DNA of 33,259 nucleotides from Prosthecobacter debontii (lineage in GTDB: Bacteria > Verrucomicrobiota > Verrucomicrobiia > Verrucomicrobiales > Verrucomicrobiaceae). A program made the position numbers and the translations under genes. Location: contig NZ_FUYE01000030.1 in the NCBI RefSeq assembly GCF_900167535.1, positions 1-33,259 of the forward strand, read 5' to 3'. Shown piece by piece: positions 15,843 through 23,985 of the stretch. Position 1 is the stretch's first letter, and the number at the start of each line of letters is the position of its first letter. The notes beneath the pieces were generated by a model that saw only the letters and a program-made list of their open reading frames with translations, was not told the DNA's origin and searched no databases.

Positions 15843-16871
15843 GTGAAAAAAAAGGCTGAGACAAAACGAGGTTGCCTGAAGACGCTGTTGCTCCTGATGT
15901 TGGCAGTGGGCGTGGTGCTATGGGGGGCGGGCGTGTGGTTTTTCAATGTGGATAGCAATCTCGTGGCTCTCACGGTGAGAAATGGCAAGGAGCCGCTGGC
16001 AGTGCGTGTGGGCAAGGATGGCTGGAAAGCCGTCGGCCAAGCCAGTGCCGCTGAGATCAGTCAGGCGATGGTGCTGCGGCATACAGAGATGGGAATGCGC
16101 TGGAGCACACTCAAGGTGCGTCGGGAGGCAGGGACGACGGCCGAGATCGCGCAGAAGATTCTCGGGGCGGAGGTGCATGTGATCACCTTTTCGCCGGAGC
16201 ATTTCGAGTTCATGACGAGCTATGAAAAAGTGCCGAAATTTGCCGTGACCACCGCCGCCAAACGAATGGACGCAGACAATCTGTGGTTTTCTATCACGGC
16301 CAATTTTCGTGATCCCAAGGGTAAACCTTTGGGCTGGGTCTATCATGAAGGTGTTCAGGTGAATCCGGCTTTCCCTGAGTGGAGCGGCTGTTTTTTTGTC
16401 AAAAGCGGTCGCCCTTATTGCGGGCCTAAATCTCTCTTGGATGAGGTGCCGGGGCCGATTGAGGAAGGAACGCAGGGATACCCTTCGGTGATGAAGAATC
16501 ACACCGTCTTTTCCTACATTTCTCTGAAGCCAGATCAGTTTTTCGATGGGTCCAAGATCACTTATCGCTCGCTGGCAGGTATGAAGCGCGATGGCACCAT
16601 TGTTTTCATCGTTTCGGGAGACGGCGGGGTGATGAATGTGGCCGAGGTGACGGAGATTGCCCGGAAACTGGAAGTCCAGCATGCGACGTTGCTGGATGGC
16701 GGCAGAGCTTTGCAATACAGCATCCGCACAGAGGATGGCCCCTGGCATTTTGCGGCGACGAATACCTTGTTAAATTTCAAACACCGTTGGCTTGAACAGC
16801 AGTTGTCACCGGTTTTCATCGGCGTTCGCCGTCGGGCACCGAATATTATTCGAGTGCCGCTGCCGCAGTGA
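15843..16871 (+). CDS. Membrane-anchored phosphodiester glycosidase-like (NAGPA/DUF2233) protein
   Basis: 342 aa from GTG 15843, with AGAGGA about 8 nt upstream. A short basic N-terminus and one hydrophobic segment (LKTLLLLMLAVGVVLWGAGV) anchor it in the inner membrane or act as a signal. The body has the NAGPA fold landmarks: AVTTAAKRMDADN and FRDPKGKPLGW early, KRDGTIVFIVSGDGGVMNVAEV in the middle and ATLLDGGRALQYSI, where family members carry LDGGGS. The family cleaves sugar-1-phosphodiester linkages in animals and is widespread but poorly characterised in bacteria. The last Gly-Ser of the usual LDGGGS is GRA here, so activity may differ. A glycosyltransferase follows 55 bp later. Confidence 0.75.
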   Translation: MKKKAETKRGCLKTLLLLMLAVGVVLWGAGVWFFNVDSNLVALTVRNGKEPLAVRVGKDGWKAVGQASAAEISQAMVLRHTEMGMRWSTLKVRREAGTTAEIAQKILGAEVHVITFSPEHFEFMTSYEKVPKFAVTTAAKRMDADNLWFSITANFRDPKGKPLGWVYHEGVQVNPAFPEWSGCFFVKSGRPYCGPKSLLDEVPGPIEEGTQGYPSVMKNHTVFSYISLKPDQFFDGSKITYRSLAGMKRDGTIVFIVSGDGGVMNVAEVTEIARKLEVQHATLLDGGRALQYSIRTEDGPWHFAATNTLLNFKHRWLEQQLSPVFIGVRRRAPNIIRVPLPQ

Positions 16872-16926
16872 TGAAATCTCCGCTTGCCACGTGAGGCGGG
16901 CAAGAGATGGGTGCAGGCTGCCCACC

Positions 16927-17625
16927 ATGCCTTCAACACCCGCCATTTCCGTTGTCGTTCCTCTCTACAATGAGGAAGACAATGTCATCGAATTGCAAAA
17001 CCAAATCGCTGCGGCGCTCGCAGGGACAGACTACGAAATGGTGCTGGTGGATGACGGCAGCACAGATGCCACCGTCAAACGTGTGATACGTCACGAACGT
17101 GTCCGTCTGCTGGAGTTCGCTAAAAATGCGGGTCAAAGTGCCGCTATGCATGCGGGCATCCACAATGCTTCCGGTGCTGTCATCGTCACTCTGGATGGCG
17201 ATCTTCAGAATGATCCTGCGGACATCCCGGCGATGATCGCACGTTTGAATGAGGGTTATGACTTGGTCTGTGGATACCGCGCCAAACGCAAAGATACCCC
17301 GTTCAAGCGTCTGCAGAGCCGCATCGCCAATGGAGTGAGATCACGTTTCGTCGGGGACAATGTACGGGATACGGGCTGCACGCTGAAGGTCATGCGCCGT
17401 GAATGCCGTGAGGCTCTGCTGCTTTTCAATGGCATGCATCGCTTCATTCCTGCGTTGATCGGTAACATGGGCTATCGAGTGACCGAGATGCCTGTGAATC
17501 ATCGTCCTCGGGTCCATGGCGTCAGCAAATATGGTTTTGGAAACCGAGCTTGGAGAGCCACTTGCGATATGTTTGGTGTGCGTTGGCTCAATAGCCGTCG
17601 CACGCGTTATCAGATCAAGGGCTGA
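16927..17625 (+). CDS. Glycosyltransferase family 2 (dolichyl/polyprenyl-phosphate mannosyltransferase-like)
   Basis: 232 aa from ATG 16927. The reading frame is open further upstream to 16792, but that part overlaps the previous gene and is not homologous. GT-A landmarks: SVVVPLYNEEDNV (nucleotide-binding strand), MVLVDDGSTDAT, AGQSAAMHAGI, VTLDGDLQNDPADIP (the DxD-like metal site) and YRAKRKDTPFKRLQSR. The C-terminal MPVNHRPRVHGVSKYG is the typical close of the DPM1-like branch. There is no C-terminal pair of membrane helices, unlike ArnC/GtrB, so it is a soluble or peripheral enzyme transferring sugar to a lipid phosphate carrier. The 55-bp spacer before it contains a CTTGCC/GGCAAG hairpin. 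Confidence 0.85.
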   Translation: MPSTPAISVVVPLYNEEDNVIELQNQIAAALAGTDYEMVLVDDGSTDATVKRVIRHERVRLLEFAKNAGQSAAMHAGIHNASGAVIVTLDGDLQNDPADIPAMIARLNEGYDLVCGYRAKRKDTPFKRLQSRIANGVRSRFVGDNVRDTGCTLKVMRRECREALLLFNGMHRFIPALIGNMGYRVTEMPVNHRPRVHGVSKYGFGNRAWRATCDMFGVRWLNSRRTRYQIKG

Positions 17626-17742
17626 GACCAAGTGACTGATTTTTGGTGAAGAACCTGCTACTCTATCGCTTTCCATCTTGACCAAACCTGGATGCATCCT
17701 GCATTCTCCGGCTCTTTCTACAGTTAGATATCCCCCGCTGGA

Positions 17743-18693
17743 ATGAATCTGCGCGAACAACTTCGAAACATCCTTCCAGACATCCTGCCTCATGATCCCG
17801 AGGAGGCGATCAAAGGGACTGAGCTGATTCGACTGGTTCGCCTGCGGTTAGGAGATGACTACAGCGATGCGACGCTGCGGTATCACTTCTCGATTTTAAG
17901 TTATGACTCCACCTCACCCATTGCGAAGGTGGACCAGGGGCAGGGCTACTATCAGCGTGTGGCCAAGCCTGTGTCAGCGACCGGCACCGGCCGCTTACTT
18001 TTTGGAGGCGAGGCTGAGGGCGATGTTCAGCAAGCACGTTTCCTGCGGGTCTTGACCATTTACGAGCGTCTTTGTCTGCTGCGCTCCCACTATCCCTTCC
18101 GCTTGAATGGCCGGGCCGACTTGATCTTGGATGAGCGTGGTTTTTGGGACATCCCAGACATCATCAGCGCAGAGTGGGATCTAGAAACCGGTGCGGATGA
18201 GGTCACCCGCTTTGACTCCGGCATGCTCGACCTACGCCGCCATCTGGGCGGGCCTGAAGTGAGCCTCAGTGGCGTGCAGTTGAAGATCGGCCTGACCCTC
18301 GACAACTACATGGCCGAGTTTTTCCAAGCTCTCAGCTCCACACGTTGGACTCTGCAAAGTGAACTGGTCATTGCCGAGCCTTTGAATGATGAAGCTCTGG
18401 TGGATGCATTGCGTAGTCTAGGCAATCAATTTGGAGTTGGCATCAGCTCACTTGGGATCAACAGCACGCAGTTGGATGAATTACCCGCAGCCAAGGAGCT
18501 ACGGGCGATGAGCGCGGCCGAGTTTGAAATGGTTCAAGGAAAGCTGCGTATCCAGAGGATTACCGTGCCGGCTCCACGTTTGCGGATTGACTGGCAGGCG
18601 CTCTCCACCTTACGTAAGAAGCACGAGGCTGTGGATGCTCTCGTGCATTGGCTTAGCGTCTGTCTGGAGCGCCGACAGCCAGAATGGAAATGA
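17743..18693 (+). CDS. Conserved hypothetical protein with probable N-terminal winged helix
   Basis: 316 aa. I do not recognise the family. Residues 1-70 (LIRLVRLRLGDDYSDATLRYHF, then AKVDQGQGYYQR) look like a small winged-helix or helix-turn-helix module of the kind found at the N-terminus of some restriction-like and regulatory proteins. The middle (RADLILDERGFWDIPDIIS, EWDLETGADEVTRF) has a spaced acidic pattern that might be a nuclease-like fold but lacks an obvious E-x-K or D-(x)-ExK motif. The rest is mixed helix and strand with no membrane segment. It stands alone between the glycosyltransferase (117 bp upstream) and a convergent pentapeptide gene. No SD is visible before ATG 17743. 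Confidence 0.65.
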   Translation: MNLREQLRNILPDILPHDPEEAIKGTELIRLVRLRLGDDYSDATLRYHFSILSYDSTSPIAKVDQGQGYYQRVAKPVSATGTGRLLFGGEAEGDVQQARFLRVLTIYERLCLLRSHYPFRLNGRADLILDERGFWDIPDIISAEWDLETGADEVTRFDSGMLDLRRHLGGPEVSLSGVQLKIGLTLDNYMAEFFQALSSTRWTLQSELVIAEPLNDEALVDALRSLGNQFGVGISSLGINSTQLDELPAAKELRAMSAAEFEMVQGKLRIQRITVPAPRLRIDWQALSTLRKKHEAVDALVHWLSVCLERRQPEWK

Positions 18694-18711
18694 GGAATCA
18701 GGGGGGCTCGC

Positions 18712-19179
18712 TTAAACGAGACCTTGGGTGTCGTTCAGCTTCGCTCCGGTGAGGATCATGCCTGTTTGTTGAGCCCCCGATAGATCAGCGGCGATGAGAT
18801 CGGCGTTGGTGAAATCGGTCTGGGTGAGATTGCAGCCCACGAGGCGCGCGCCTGAGAGATCTGCTTCCTGAAGGTTGGCACCCGAAAGATTGGCACCACT
18901 GAGAGTCACTCCACCCAGATCAGCATGGCTGAGATTGGCACCCGAAAGATCGGCACCTTCAAAGGTGGCTCCGCTGAAGTCAGCTCCACTGAGGTTCGTG
19001 CCTTTCAGAAGAGCGCCGTTAAAAACGGTGCCGACGAACTGCGCACGCGATAGATTGAGCCCCGATAGATCAGCACCGCTGAGGTCGAGCCCGGTTTCAT
19101 CGATTTGTTTGCCAGTAGCTCCGCCAGACTGGAGCCATGCTTCATGTTCAGTGACTTCTTGAGGAGTGATGGAGGCCAT
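18712..19179 (-). CDS. Pentapeptide-repeat protein
   Basis: 155 aa. From about residue 30 the chain is almost entirely A(D/N)LSX five-residue repeats (LDLSGADLSGLNLS, LSGADFSGATFEGADLSG, LSGANLQEADLSGARL, ADLIAADLSG), about 20 consecutive units, which fold into a right-handed quadrilateral beta-helix. A short leader (SITPQEVTEHEAWLQSGG) precedes it. There is no signal peptide, so it is cytoplasmic. Members can mimic DNA (gyrase protection) or act as scaffolds, but there is nothing in the sequence to choose. Convergent with the preceding gene (18 bp). Confidence 0.85.
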   Translation of the reverse strand: MASITPQEVTEHEAWLQSGGATGKQIDETGLDLSGADLSGLNLSRAQFVGTVFNGALLKGTNLSGADFSGATFEGADLSGANLSHADLGGVTLSGANLSGANLQEADLSGARLVGCNLTQTDFTNADLIAADLSGAQQTGMILTGAKLNDTQGLV

Positions 19180-19262
19180 GGAGATAATCAGAACTCGATT
19201 TCAGGCTCCGGCGCAATCTTAAATGAGCCGAAGCCTGAGGATGTTAAGGCCGGTCGTCCGCC

Positions 19263-21167
19263 TTACAGTTGGTTAATCGCCTCGGAAACGTTTTCCACGC
19301 TTAGCAGTTCTGGCAGCACCAAGGGCTCCTTCTTACCAGGAATGTAGAGCACATTGACAGGCACAGCCGCCTTGCCAAGCGCCGACAAGGCTTTGGTGAT
19401 GCGAGGATCATCGTTAGTCCAGTCCGCTTTGAGCAGTACGACCTTTTTATCGGCGATGAGTTTCTGAAGAGCTGCGTCTTTGTAAACGCGCTTGTTCACT
19501 TGGCAGGTGAAGCACCACTTGGCGGTGTAATCGATATACACGGCCTGATTGGCAGCACGAAGCTCGGCTTCTTTCTCGGGGGACCATTCTTCCCAGCTTA
19601 GGCCGCCTTCCTTGTGGGCAGTTGCTGACGAAGTCATTCCCGCGGTTGCCTGGGCCGCTTCCACTTGGGGCCAACCGAGTGCGAGACCTGCGATCACGCT
19701 GGCCAGAGTCAAAAGCACAGCCACCATACGGGTGCGGGCGGGTTTGTGAGGGAGCGACCAGCGGCCATAGATCCAGCAGCCAAAGGCGATGAGCACGAGG
19801 CCAAACAGCGTGAAGAGCATGGGCTGGCCCTCGACCATGCCGGTGAGCACCCAGGTGAGGAAGGCCACGGTGCCAAACAGCAAGAAGGAGAGACCCTGCT
19901 TAAAGCTCTCCATCCAGGCTCCTGGACGGGGCAGGGCACTGACGAGCTTAGGCGCCAGAGACAGGAAGAGGAATGGACTGGCGAGGCCGATGCCAATCAT
20001 GGAAAACATCAGCATGGCCTGAAGTGCAGGCAGGGTCACGGTATAACCGAGTGCGGAACCCAGGAAAGGCGCAGAGCAGGGGGTAGCCACCACGGTCGCC
20101 AGCAGCCCTGAGAAGAACGAGCCGCTGACGCCATTCTTGGATTGCAGATTGGCTCCCACGCCGACTGCAGAAGCGCCGATCTCAAACACCCCGGCCATAT
20201 TGAGGCCAAAGACGAGGAAGAAAGCGCACAGGCCGAAAACGAAGCTGGGTGACTGAAGCTGAAAACCCCAGGCCTTGCCCAAGGAAATGACCAATCCCCC
20301 CAAAGCCCAGAAGCACACCAGCACTCCTAAAGTGTAAGCGAGGCCATGAAAGAGGACCTTTTTTTTGTCCTCACCGGCTTGCTGAACCACGCTCATGATC
20401 TTGATCCCCAACACCGGAAAGACACAGGGCATGATGTTGAGAATGAGCCCACCGATAAAAGCAAAGAGTAGATAACCGCCAAAGCTCATCGGTGCCTTCT
20501 TATCGGCAGACAGGCCCGTGGTTTCCGTCGATGCCGCAGGGGCAGAGGCCGTCTCAGGCTTCGCTTCGGGGGCAGGAGTCACCGCCGCCTCATTTGCAGG
20601 TGGGACAGGGGCCGAACTCTTTCCAAAGACCTCGGCTTGGCTGGGATCCGCCACAGCTTGCTCACCCAGCTTCAGGGTCAAAGCCGTCTCAGACTTTGCA
20701 GGCATGCAATTCTGCGGGTTGCAGACCAGTGCATCCACTTTCACACGGATCTCACCCGTATCACCCACCTTGCCGTTAGGCGTGATCTTTGCCGGAAGAT
20801 ACACCGTGCCATCATAACCCTGACTGGTGGCACCGTCGGTGGAGGCGACTTCATGGGTCGCAGGCCAGGGCAGGTCTTCCACCGTCCAGCCTTCCGGGAG
20901 GGTCCATTTGAGGGTGGTGGGTTTGCCAATGACATCTTCAGGGAGTTCTTTGCCATAGGTATGCCAGTGCGGTTCATGCACCAATTTCACGGCTACAAGA
21001 AATGCTTGTCCTGGGGCTGCTGTGGTGACTTCTGAAACCAAGCTCGCTTGCACCTTGGCGCTGGCAGCCGTCTTGGGCGTGAAATCAAGCTGGGCCATCA
21101 GAGTAGAGGCTGTCAGAAAAGACAGCACAAGGGCAAGCAAGGGGCTTGGGTTGAGTCGGGTCATCAT
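19263..21167 (-). CDS. dsbD: DsbD-family thiol:disulfide interchange protein
   Basis: 634 aa with the three DsbD parts in order. A signal peptide and an N-terminal periplasmic immunoglobulin-like domain (EPHWHTYGKELPEDV, with the CNPQNCMPAKS cysteines) come first. Next is an eight-helix DsbD/CcdA-like membrane domain with the paired cysteines in NIMPCVFPVLG and ATPCSAPFLG. Last is a C-terminal thioredoxin domain with the active site WCFTC (Cys552/Cys555). It carries electrons from cytoplasmic thioredoxin across the membrane to periplasmic substrates. Length is near the usual 565-700 aa. All redox cysteines are present, so it should be functional. The start is the double ATG at 21167/21164; no clear SD. 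It is the last chromosomal gene before the integron. Confidence 0.9.
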   Translation of the reverse strand: MMTRLNPSPLLALVLSFLTASTLMAQLDFTPKTAASAKVQASLVSEVTTAAPGQAFLVAVKLVHEPHWHTYGKELPEDVIGKPTTLKWTLPEGWTVEDLPWPATHEVASTDGATSQGYDGTVYLPAKITPNGKVGDTGEIRVKVDALVCNPQNCMPAKSETALTLKLGEQAVADPSQAEVFGKSSAPVPPANEAAVTPAPEAKPETASAPAASTETTGLSADKKAPMSFGGYLLFAFIGGLILNIMPCVFPVLGIKIMSVVQQAGEDKKKVLFHGLAYTLGVLVCFWALGGLVISLGKAWGFQLQSPSFVFGLCAFFLVFGLNMAGVFEIGASAVGVGANLQSKNGVSGSFFSGLLATVVATPCSAPFLGSALGYTVTLPALQAMLMFSMIGIGLASPFLFLSLAPKLVSALPRPGAWMESFKQGLSFLLFGTVAFLTWVLTGMVEGQPMLFTLFGLVLIAFGCWIYGRWSLPHKPARTRMVAVLLTLASVIAGLALGWPQVEAAQATAGMTSSATAHKEGGLSWEEWSPEKEAELRAANQAVYIDYTAKWCFTCQVNKRVYKDAALQKLIADKKVVLLKADWTNDDPRITKALSALGKAAVPVNVLYIPGKKEPLVLPELLSVENVSEAINQL

Positions 21168-21258
21168 GGAGATACGAGAGGAAAAAACGAAAACTATTCC
21201 CGCCTTTGTCTGCCATTCTTTGTGCTGTGTTCAGCGAAAGTTGACCTTTTTAGTCGAT

Positions 21259-21277
21259 TATTATGAGACTCATTCTC
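21259..21277 (-). promoter_or_regulatory. Fur-box-like dyad upstream of dsbD
   Basis: On the minus strand GAGAATGAGTCTCATAATA matches the 19-bp classical Fur consensus at 13 positions by eye, with ATGAGACTCAT as a perfect inverted core. It is about 90 bp upstream of the dsbD start. The match is partial and single, so this is only a candidate operator. Confidence 0.2.
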
Positions 21278-21306
21278 GGGGCTTGCTGTATTGCCTATGC
21301 CCACCT

Positions 21307-22221
21307 CTATCTCGCCGTTCGACCTCCCCCACGAACAAGCCTTTCTTTGAAACCGCCTAGCTCGGGTCTATTGTCCCGTTTTGTGGACCTTTTTAAGGGC
21401 TGTTCGGAGTCGCCTAACACCTTGTATTTCAAAATCATCCGCCTGCATAAAAAGCGGCACGATTTGACACAAAATGTGACAGCCGCTGATTGAGAAACGC
21501 TTGCGCCAAGGAGTGAGGCCAGCTTGGCCTCATCATGAGGGCAGGATGCCCTCACACCTTGTTTCTCCCGCATCATCTCTACCCAGGCTGTTAACTTCTG
21601 CCGGTAGCCTGAAACACGTGGTTGGTTAGTTACCCTCATCTCCCCATCGAATGGGTCAAACTCTGTTAACGCAAGCTCCAAGTAACGGGTCAGCCCCATC
21701 AGCAGTTGTCGGAGGGGTTTGGGCAGGGGAATGGCTCGGTCTTTATTGCCCTTGCCTGATCGCACCGTGATCAGCCCCCCTTGGAGATCCACATCCTTCA
21801 CCCGTAGGGCCAGAGCCTCCGAGACACGCAGGCCGCAGCCATAAAGCAGCTTACACACGAGCCCGGCCTCTCTTTCCACCCCCGTGAGCAGTTCGGCCGT
21901 TTCCCCTGGGGTCAGGACGACCGGCAGCCGCTGGGTCTGTTGAGCTCGCTTGGCGTCTATGTCAGCCAGTTCCATGCCCAGCACCTCCCGGTAGAGGAAG
22001 ATAAGCGCGTTCATGGCCTGATTTTGCGTCACCGCAGCCACACCGCGGTTGACAGCGAGATGGGTTAAAAAAGCCTCGACCTCCACAGCTCCCATCTCGC
22101 TGGGATGCCTCTTCTCATGCCAGAGTGCCTAGCGGCGATACCATCCCACATAGTTCTCCTCAGGCCTGAGGGAATAGTGCTTGAGGCGCAAGATCTGGCG
22201 GAGTTTTTCTTCGAGCTTCAT
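21307..22221 (-). pseudogene. intI: Integron integrase (intI), inactivated by a nonsense codon and 3' loss
   Basis: Reading from ATG 22221 gives MKLEEKLRQILRLKHYSLRP... GWYRR, then TAG at 22131-22129 (codon 31), then in the same frame ALWHEKRHPSEMGAVEVEAFL. The blocks HYSLRPEENYVGW, KRHPSEMG and LTHLAVNRGVAAVTQNQA are diagnostic of integron integrases rather than general tyrosine recombinases. The second box Arg survives in LLYGCGLRVSEALALRVKDV. Homology stops at about 21676 (after PKPLRQLLMGLTRYLE): the HxxR, last His and catalytic Tyr regions, and the integron-specific insert, are missing and replaced by unrelated sequence containing paired palindromes. It is oriented divergently from the cassettes, as in integrons. 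It cannot recombine as encoded unless the stop is read through and the missing half supplied, which is not plausible. Confidence 0.85.
21515..21554. repeat. Pair of adjacent short hairpins in the foreign tail of intI
   Basis: GAGGCCA-GCT-TGGCCTC (21515-21531) and TGAGGGCA-GGA-TGCCCTCA (21536-21554) are two perfect stems of 7 and 8 bp with 3-nt loops, 4 nt apart. They lie in the segment that replaces the 3' half of intI. The form is that of REP-like or MITE-internal palindromes. Confidence 0.6.
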
Positions 22222-22398
22222 GGTAATCATTGCATAAGATTATGACGCAAATTCACGTCATCATTGATAATAATGTTGCTTATGATCAGTGTCTGCGCCA
22301 AAAGCGAAATCCATGGAACTGCAAACTCGTTCGTCCTCGACAAAACCGTCGGCCATAACGCTGTTGACGCACTCGACACAATTGTTTCTCATCAACTA
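22222..22398. promoter_or_regulatory. Probable attI / Pc promoter region
   Basis: No credible gene. Between intI and the first cassette boundary lies the inverted repeat ATGACG-8 nt-CGTCAT (22242-22261). A possible plus-strand promoter overlaps it: ATGACG (22242-22247) as a weak -35 and GATAAT (22266-22271) as -10, spaced 18 nt, pointing into the cassettes, where integrons have Pc. The intI start is 20 bp to the other side, so a protein bound at the dyad could affect both. All of this is by eye. Confidence 0.35.
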
Positions 22399-22405
22399 GT
22401 TCGCC
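22399..22405 (+). other. attI/first-cassette core site (R', GTTCGCC)
   Basis: GTTCGCC followed by TAA, identical to the R' at 23047, 26690 and 27149. It lies 75 nt before the first cassette ATG and is the exact reverse complement of the first cassette's R'' (GGCGAAC at 22961). It is therefore the best candidate for the point where the first cassette joined attI. Confidence 0.55.
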
Positions 22406-22480
22406 TAAAGAACCTTCGTCATTTACAAGCCAAGAAACAACAGTTTGCCCATTAGCGTTTAACAAGCAGAACCTACCACT

Positions 22481-22942
22481 ATGAACAACTCACATATGAA
22501 TAGACCTCTGGATGCCTCGTTAAGTAAGCTTCAGACACGAGTGTTGAAGTCCACCTTGACTTCGGTCGCAGCAGTGCCCGTTGCGGCATTTGATTCGACG
22601 CTAATTAACACCGCGAGTCAAATGCACAGCAAGAATGTTGCGCTTCTCGAGAATATGAAATTGCACCCCGACTTTCCCAGCTTTGCAGAGAAGAACTCCA
22701 CTCGTCTAGGATTTGTGAAAGCGGGGATGACGGTAACAGGTGGCAGTATCACAGCTGCCAAGATTGTCGCGAAAGCACAGCCGATTGTTCATCGAATTGT
22801 AGGAGGCGTGGCCGAGCGAGCAATTATCGGTGAATTGATGCCGCCCGGAAGTCACTCAGGGCACAGTTCCTCGTATGACACTACAGCTTCGGACGCGGTT
22901 GCCGATGCGCTCCGATCAAGACCCAAACAACATGACTGGTAG
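22481..22942 (+). CDS. Cassette 1 gene: hypothetical protein
   Basis: 153 aa from ATG 22481; a second ATG (codon 6) is possible. No family recognised. The sequence has mildly hydrophobic helices (VLKSTLTSVAAVPVAAF about 22-38; KAGMTVTGGSITAAKIVAKA about 80-99) but no clear signal peptide, and a Ser/His-rich tail (PPGSHSGHSSSYDTTAS). Pattern and composition could fit a small membrane-active or structural protein, but nothing is diagnostic. The stop at 22942 is 18 nt before attC1, as is usual for cassette genes. Probably expressed from Pc, if at all. Confidence 0.65.
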   Translation: MNNSHMNRPLDASLSKLQTRVLKSTLTSVAAVPVAAFDSTLINTASQMHSKNVALLENMKLHPDFPSFAEKNSTRLGFVKAGMTVTGGSITAAKIVAKAQPIVHRIVGGVAERAIIGELMPPGSHSGHSSSYDTTASDAVADALRSRPKQHDW

Positions 22943-22960
22943 ATGACTGATAGCAATGAA

Positions 22961-23053
22961 GGCGAACAAGAAGGATGCAGGCAACGGCTCGTATGGCATC
23001 TGTCGTGTCATCGACGCCTCCCGCTCGCCGTCGCCTGATCCGAGTCGTTCGCC
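22961..23053 (+). other. attC1
   Basis: 93 bp. R'' GGCGAAC (22961-22967) and R' GTTCGCC (23047-23053) are perfect reverse complements. Inside, GGATGCAGGC...GCCTGATCC and the CGGC/GCCG next to it form the second stem with unpaired bases. Two arms of about 20 nt flank a variable centre. This matches the bottom-strand hairpin that integrases recognise. Confidence 0.85.
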
Positions 23054-23057
23054 TAAC

Positions 23058-23510
23058 ATGAAGACGCTCATCTTGGCACTCGCTTTTGCATCAGCGGTTC
23101 CTTTTCTTCGCGCGTCGGAAACTGAGGGTCTATTCGTCGCTGGAGACGAGCGCAACATACCAAAATATGAACTCAAGGACGGTGAGTTTGTTCTCCGATT
23201 CAAGGCCGTGCGCCTCAACCTGACGCGCGCGGTTTTCAGATTTGATACCGAGGACAAGACTCGATACTGGCTTGAGATTGACATCGAGAAGGCAGGGGCT
23301 CCGCGCAATCCAGACCCAGGTGATTTTTACCTTTTCAGAATCGAGGGGCAGGACTATGGAGGATTCTCCACTCGCGGCCAACTGAAGGACGGCGGTTGGA
23401 GATGGGCACTGGGCATGACCGACGCCGTGGCAGGTCGAACCCTACTTGCGAAGATTGGCAAGGCCTATGGCCTGCATGCGACCCAAGTCCACGATCAAAC
23501 CAAACAATGA
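23058..23510 (+). CDS. Cassette 2 gene: secreted hypothetical protein
   Basis: 150 aa from ATG 23058, only 4 nt after the R' core, so the cassette starts almost on its start codon and has no room for a promoter. Signal peptide MKTLILALAFASAVPFLRAS, cleavage near RAS-E. The mature part alternates short beta-strands (DGEFVLRFKAVRLNLTRAVF, FYLFRIEGQDYGGF) and ends ATQVHDQTKQ. No family recognised. Stop TGA 23508-23510 overlaps the start of attC2 by none; GGCGAAC follows at 23512. Expected in the periplasm. Confidence 0.75.
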   Translation: MKTLILALAFASAVPFLRASETEGLFVAGDERNIPKYELKDGEFVLRFKAVRLNLTRAVFRFDTEDKTRYWLEIDIEKAGAPRNPDPGDFYLFRIEGQDYGGFSTRGQLKDGGWRWALGMTDAVAGRTLLAKIGKAYGLHATQVHDQTKQ

Positions 23511-23511
23511 A

Positions 23512-23602
23512 GGCGAACAAAACGCTGGTGGCAACGGCTCGCAGCAGCCTGTCGTTTTAGCGGAGTCTTGCGCTCGCCGTCGCCTCACCTTCGACGTTGA
23601 TA
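23512..23602 (+). other. attC2 (R' diverged)
   Basis: 91 bp. R'' GGCGAAC (23512-23518); best R' is GTTGATA (23596-23602), which does not match. The inner stem has changed on both sides relative to attC1 and attC4: GGTGGC pairs with GCCTCACC where those have GGATGCAGGC with GCCTGATCC. This is a compensatory change that supports a folded site. The R' belongs to whatever cassette came next, now lost or broken by IS110. Confidence 0.7.
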
Positions 23603-23985
23603 TGGCTCCGGTTTTGGCAAGAGGGAATGTAAGTCCTGTGTCATTTGGATGACCTTTCTTAGGCTTGTTCTTTTCACCTTAGAAGCAGACGGACCGACCA
23701 GGGTGAAGGGATTCACTTCGGTGGTTATGCTGATATTCGCGTGCTGCTTGCCCTCCGTAGTTTTAACGAAGGTTGGGGTAACGCATTTCTTAGTTTCACC
23801 GCGGCCTGGTTCTCACAGTCTCGGCTCGAGTGCTCAAGTGACCTCTCGGTCTCTCTGATCTCATAACGTCCGCGTGTGCTGGCCTCCGTGTCGATCCGTC
23901 TGATTCTAAGGTGTAAAGCTTGGGATGTTGAGGTGAGTGGTTCTTGGTTAATCTGACAGTCTGTTGGGTTTCCGGCTCGCAAAGT
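23603..23985. other. Non-coding stretch between attC2 and the IS110 transposase
   Basis: 383 bp with no credible gene. It should contain the 3' end of the IS110 element and what is left of a cassette junction. A 69-aa plus-strand frame (23649-23858) and an 85-aa minus-strand frame lack homology and support. Confidence 0.4.

Noticed and set aside
22264..22455. 63-codon plus-strand frame before cassette 1
   Set aside because: Starts on TTG, spans the probable attI and first R' core, no SD or homology.
23649..23858. 69-codon plus-strand frame after attC2
   Set aside because: Weakly hydrophobic but no SD, no attC of its own, overlaps another frame on the minus strand.
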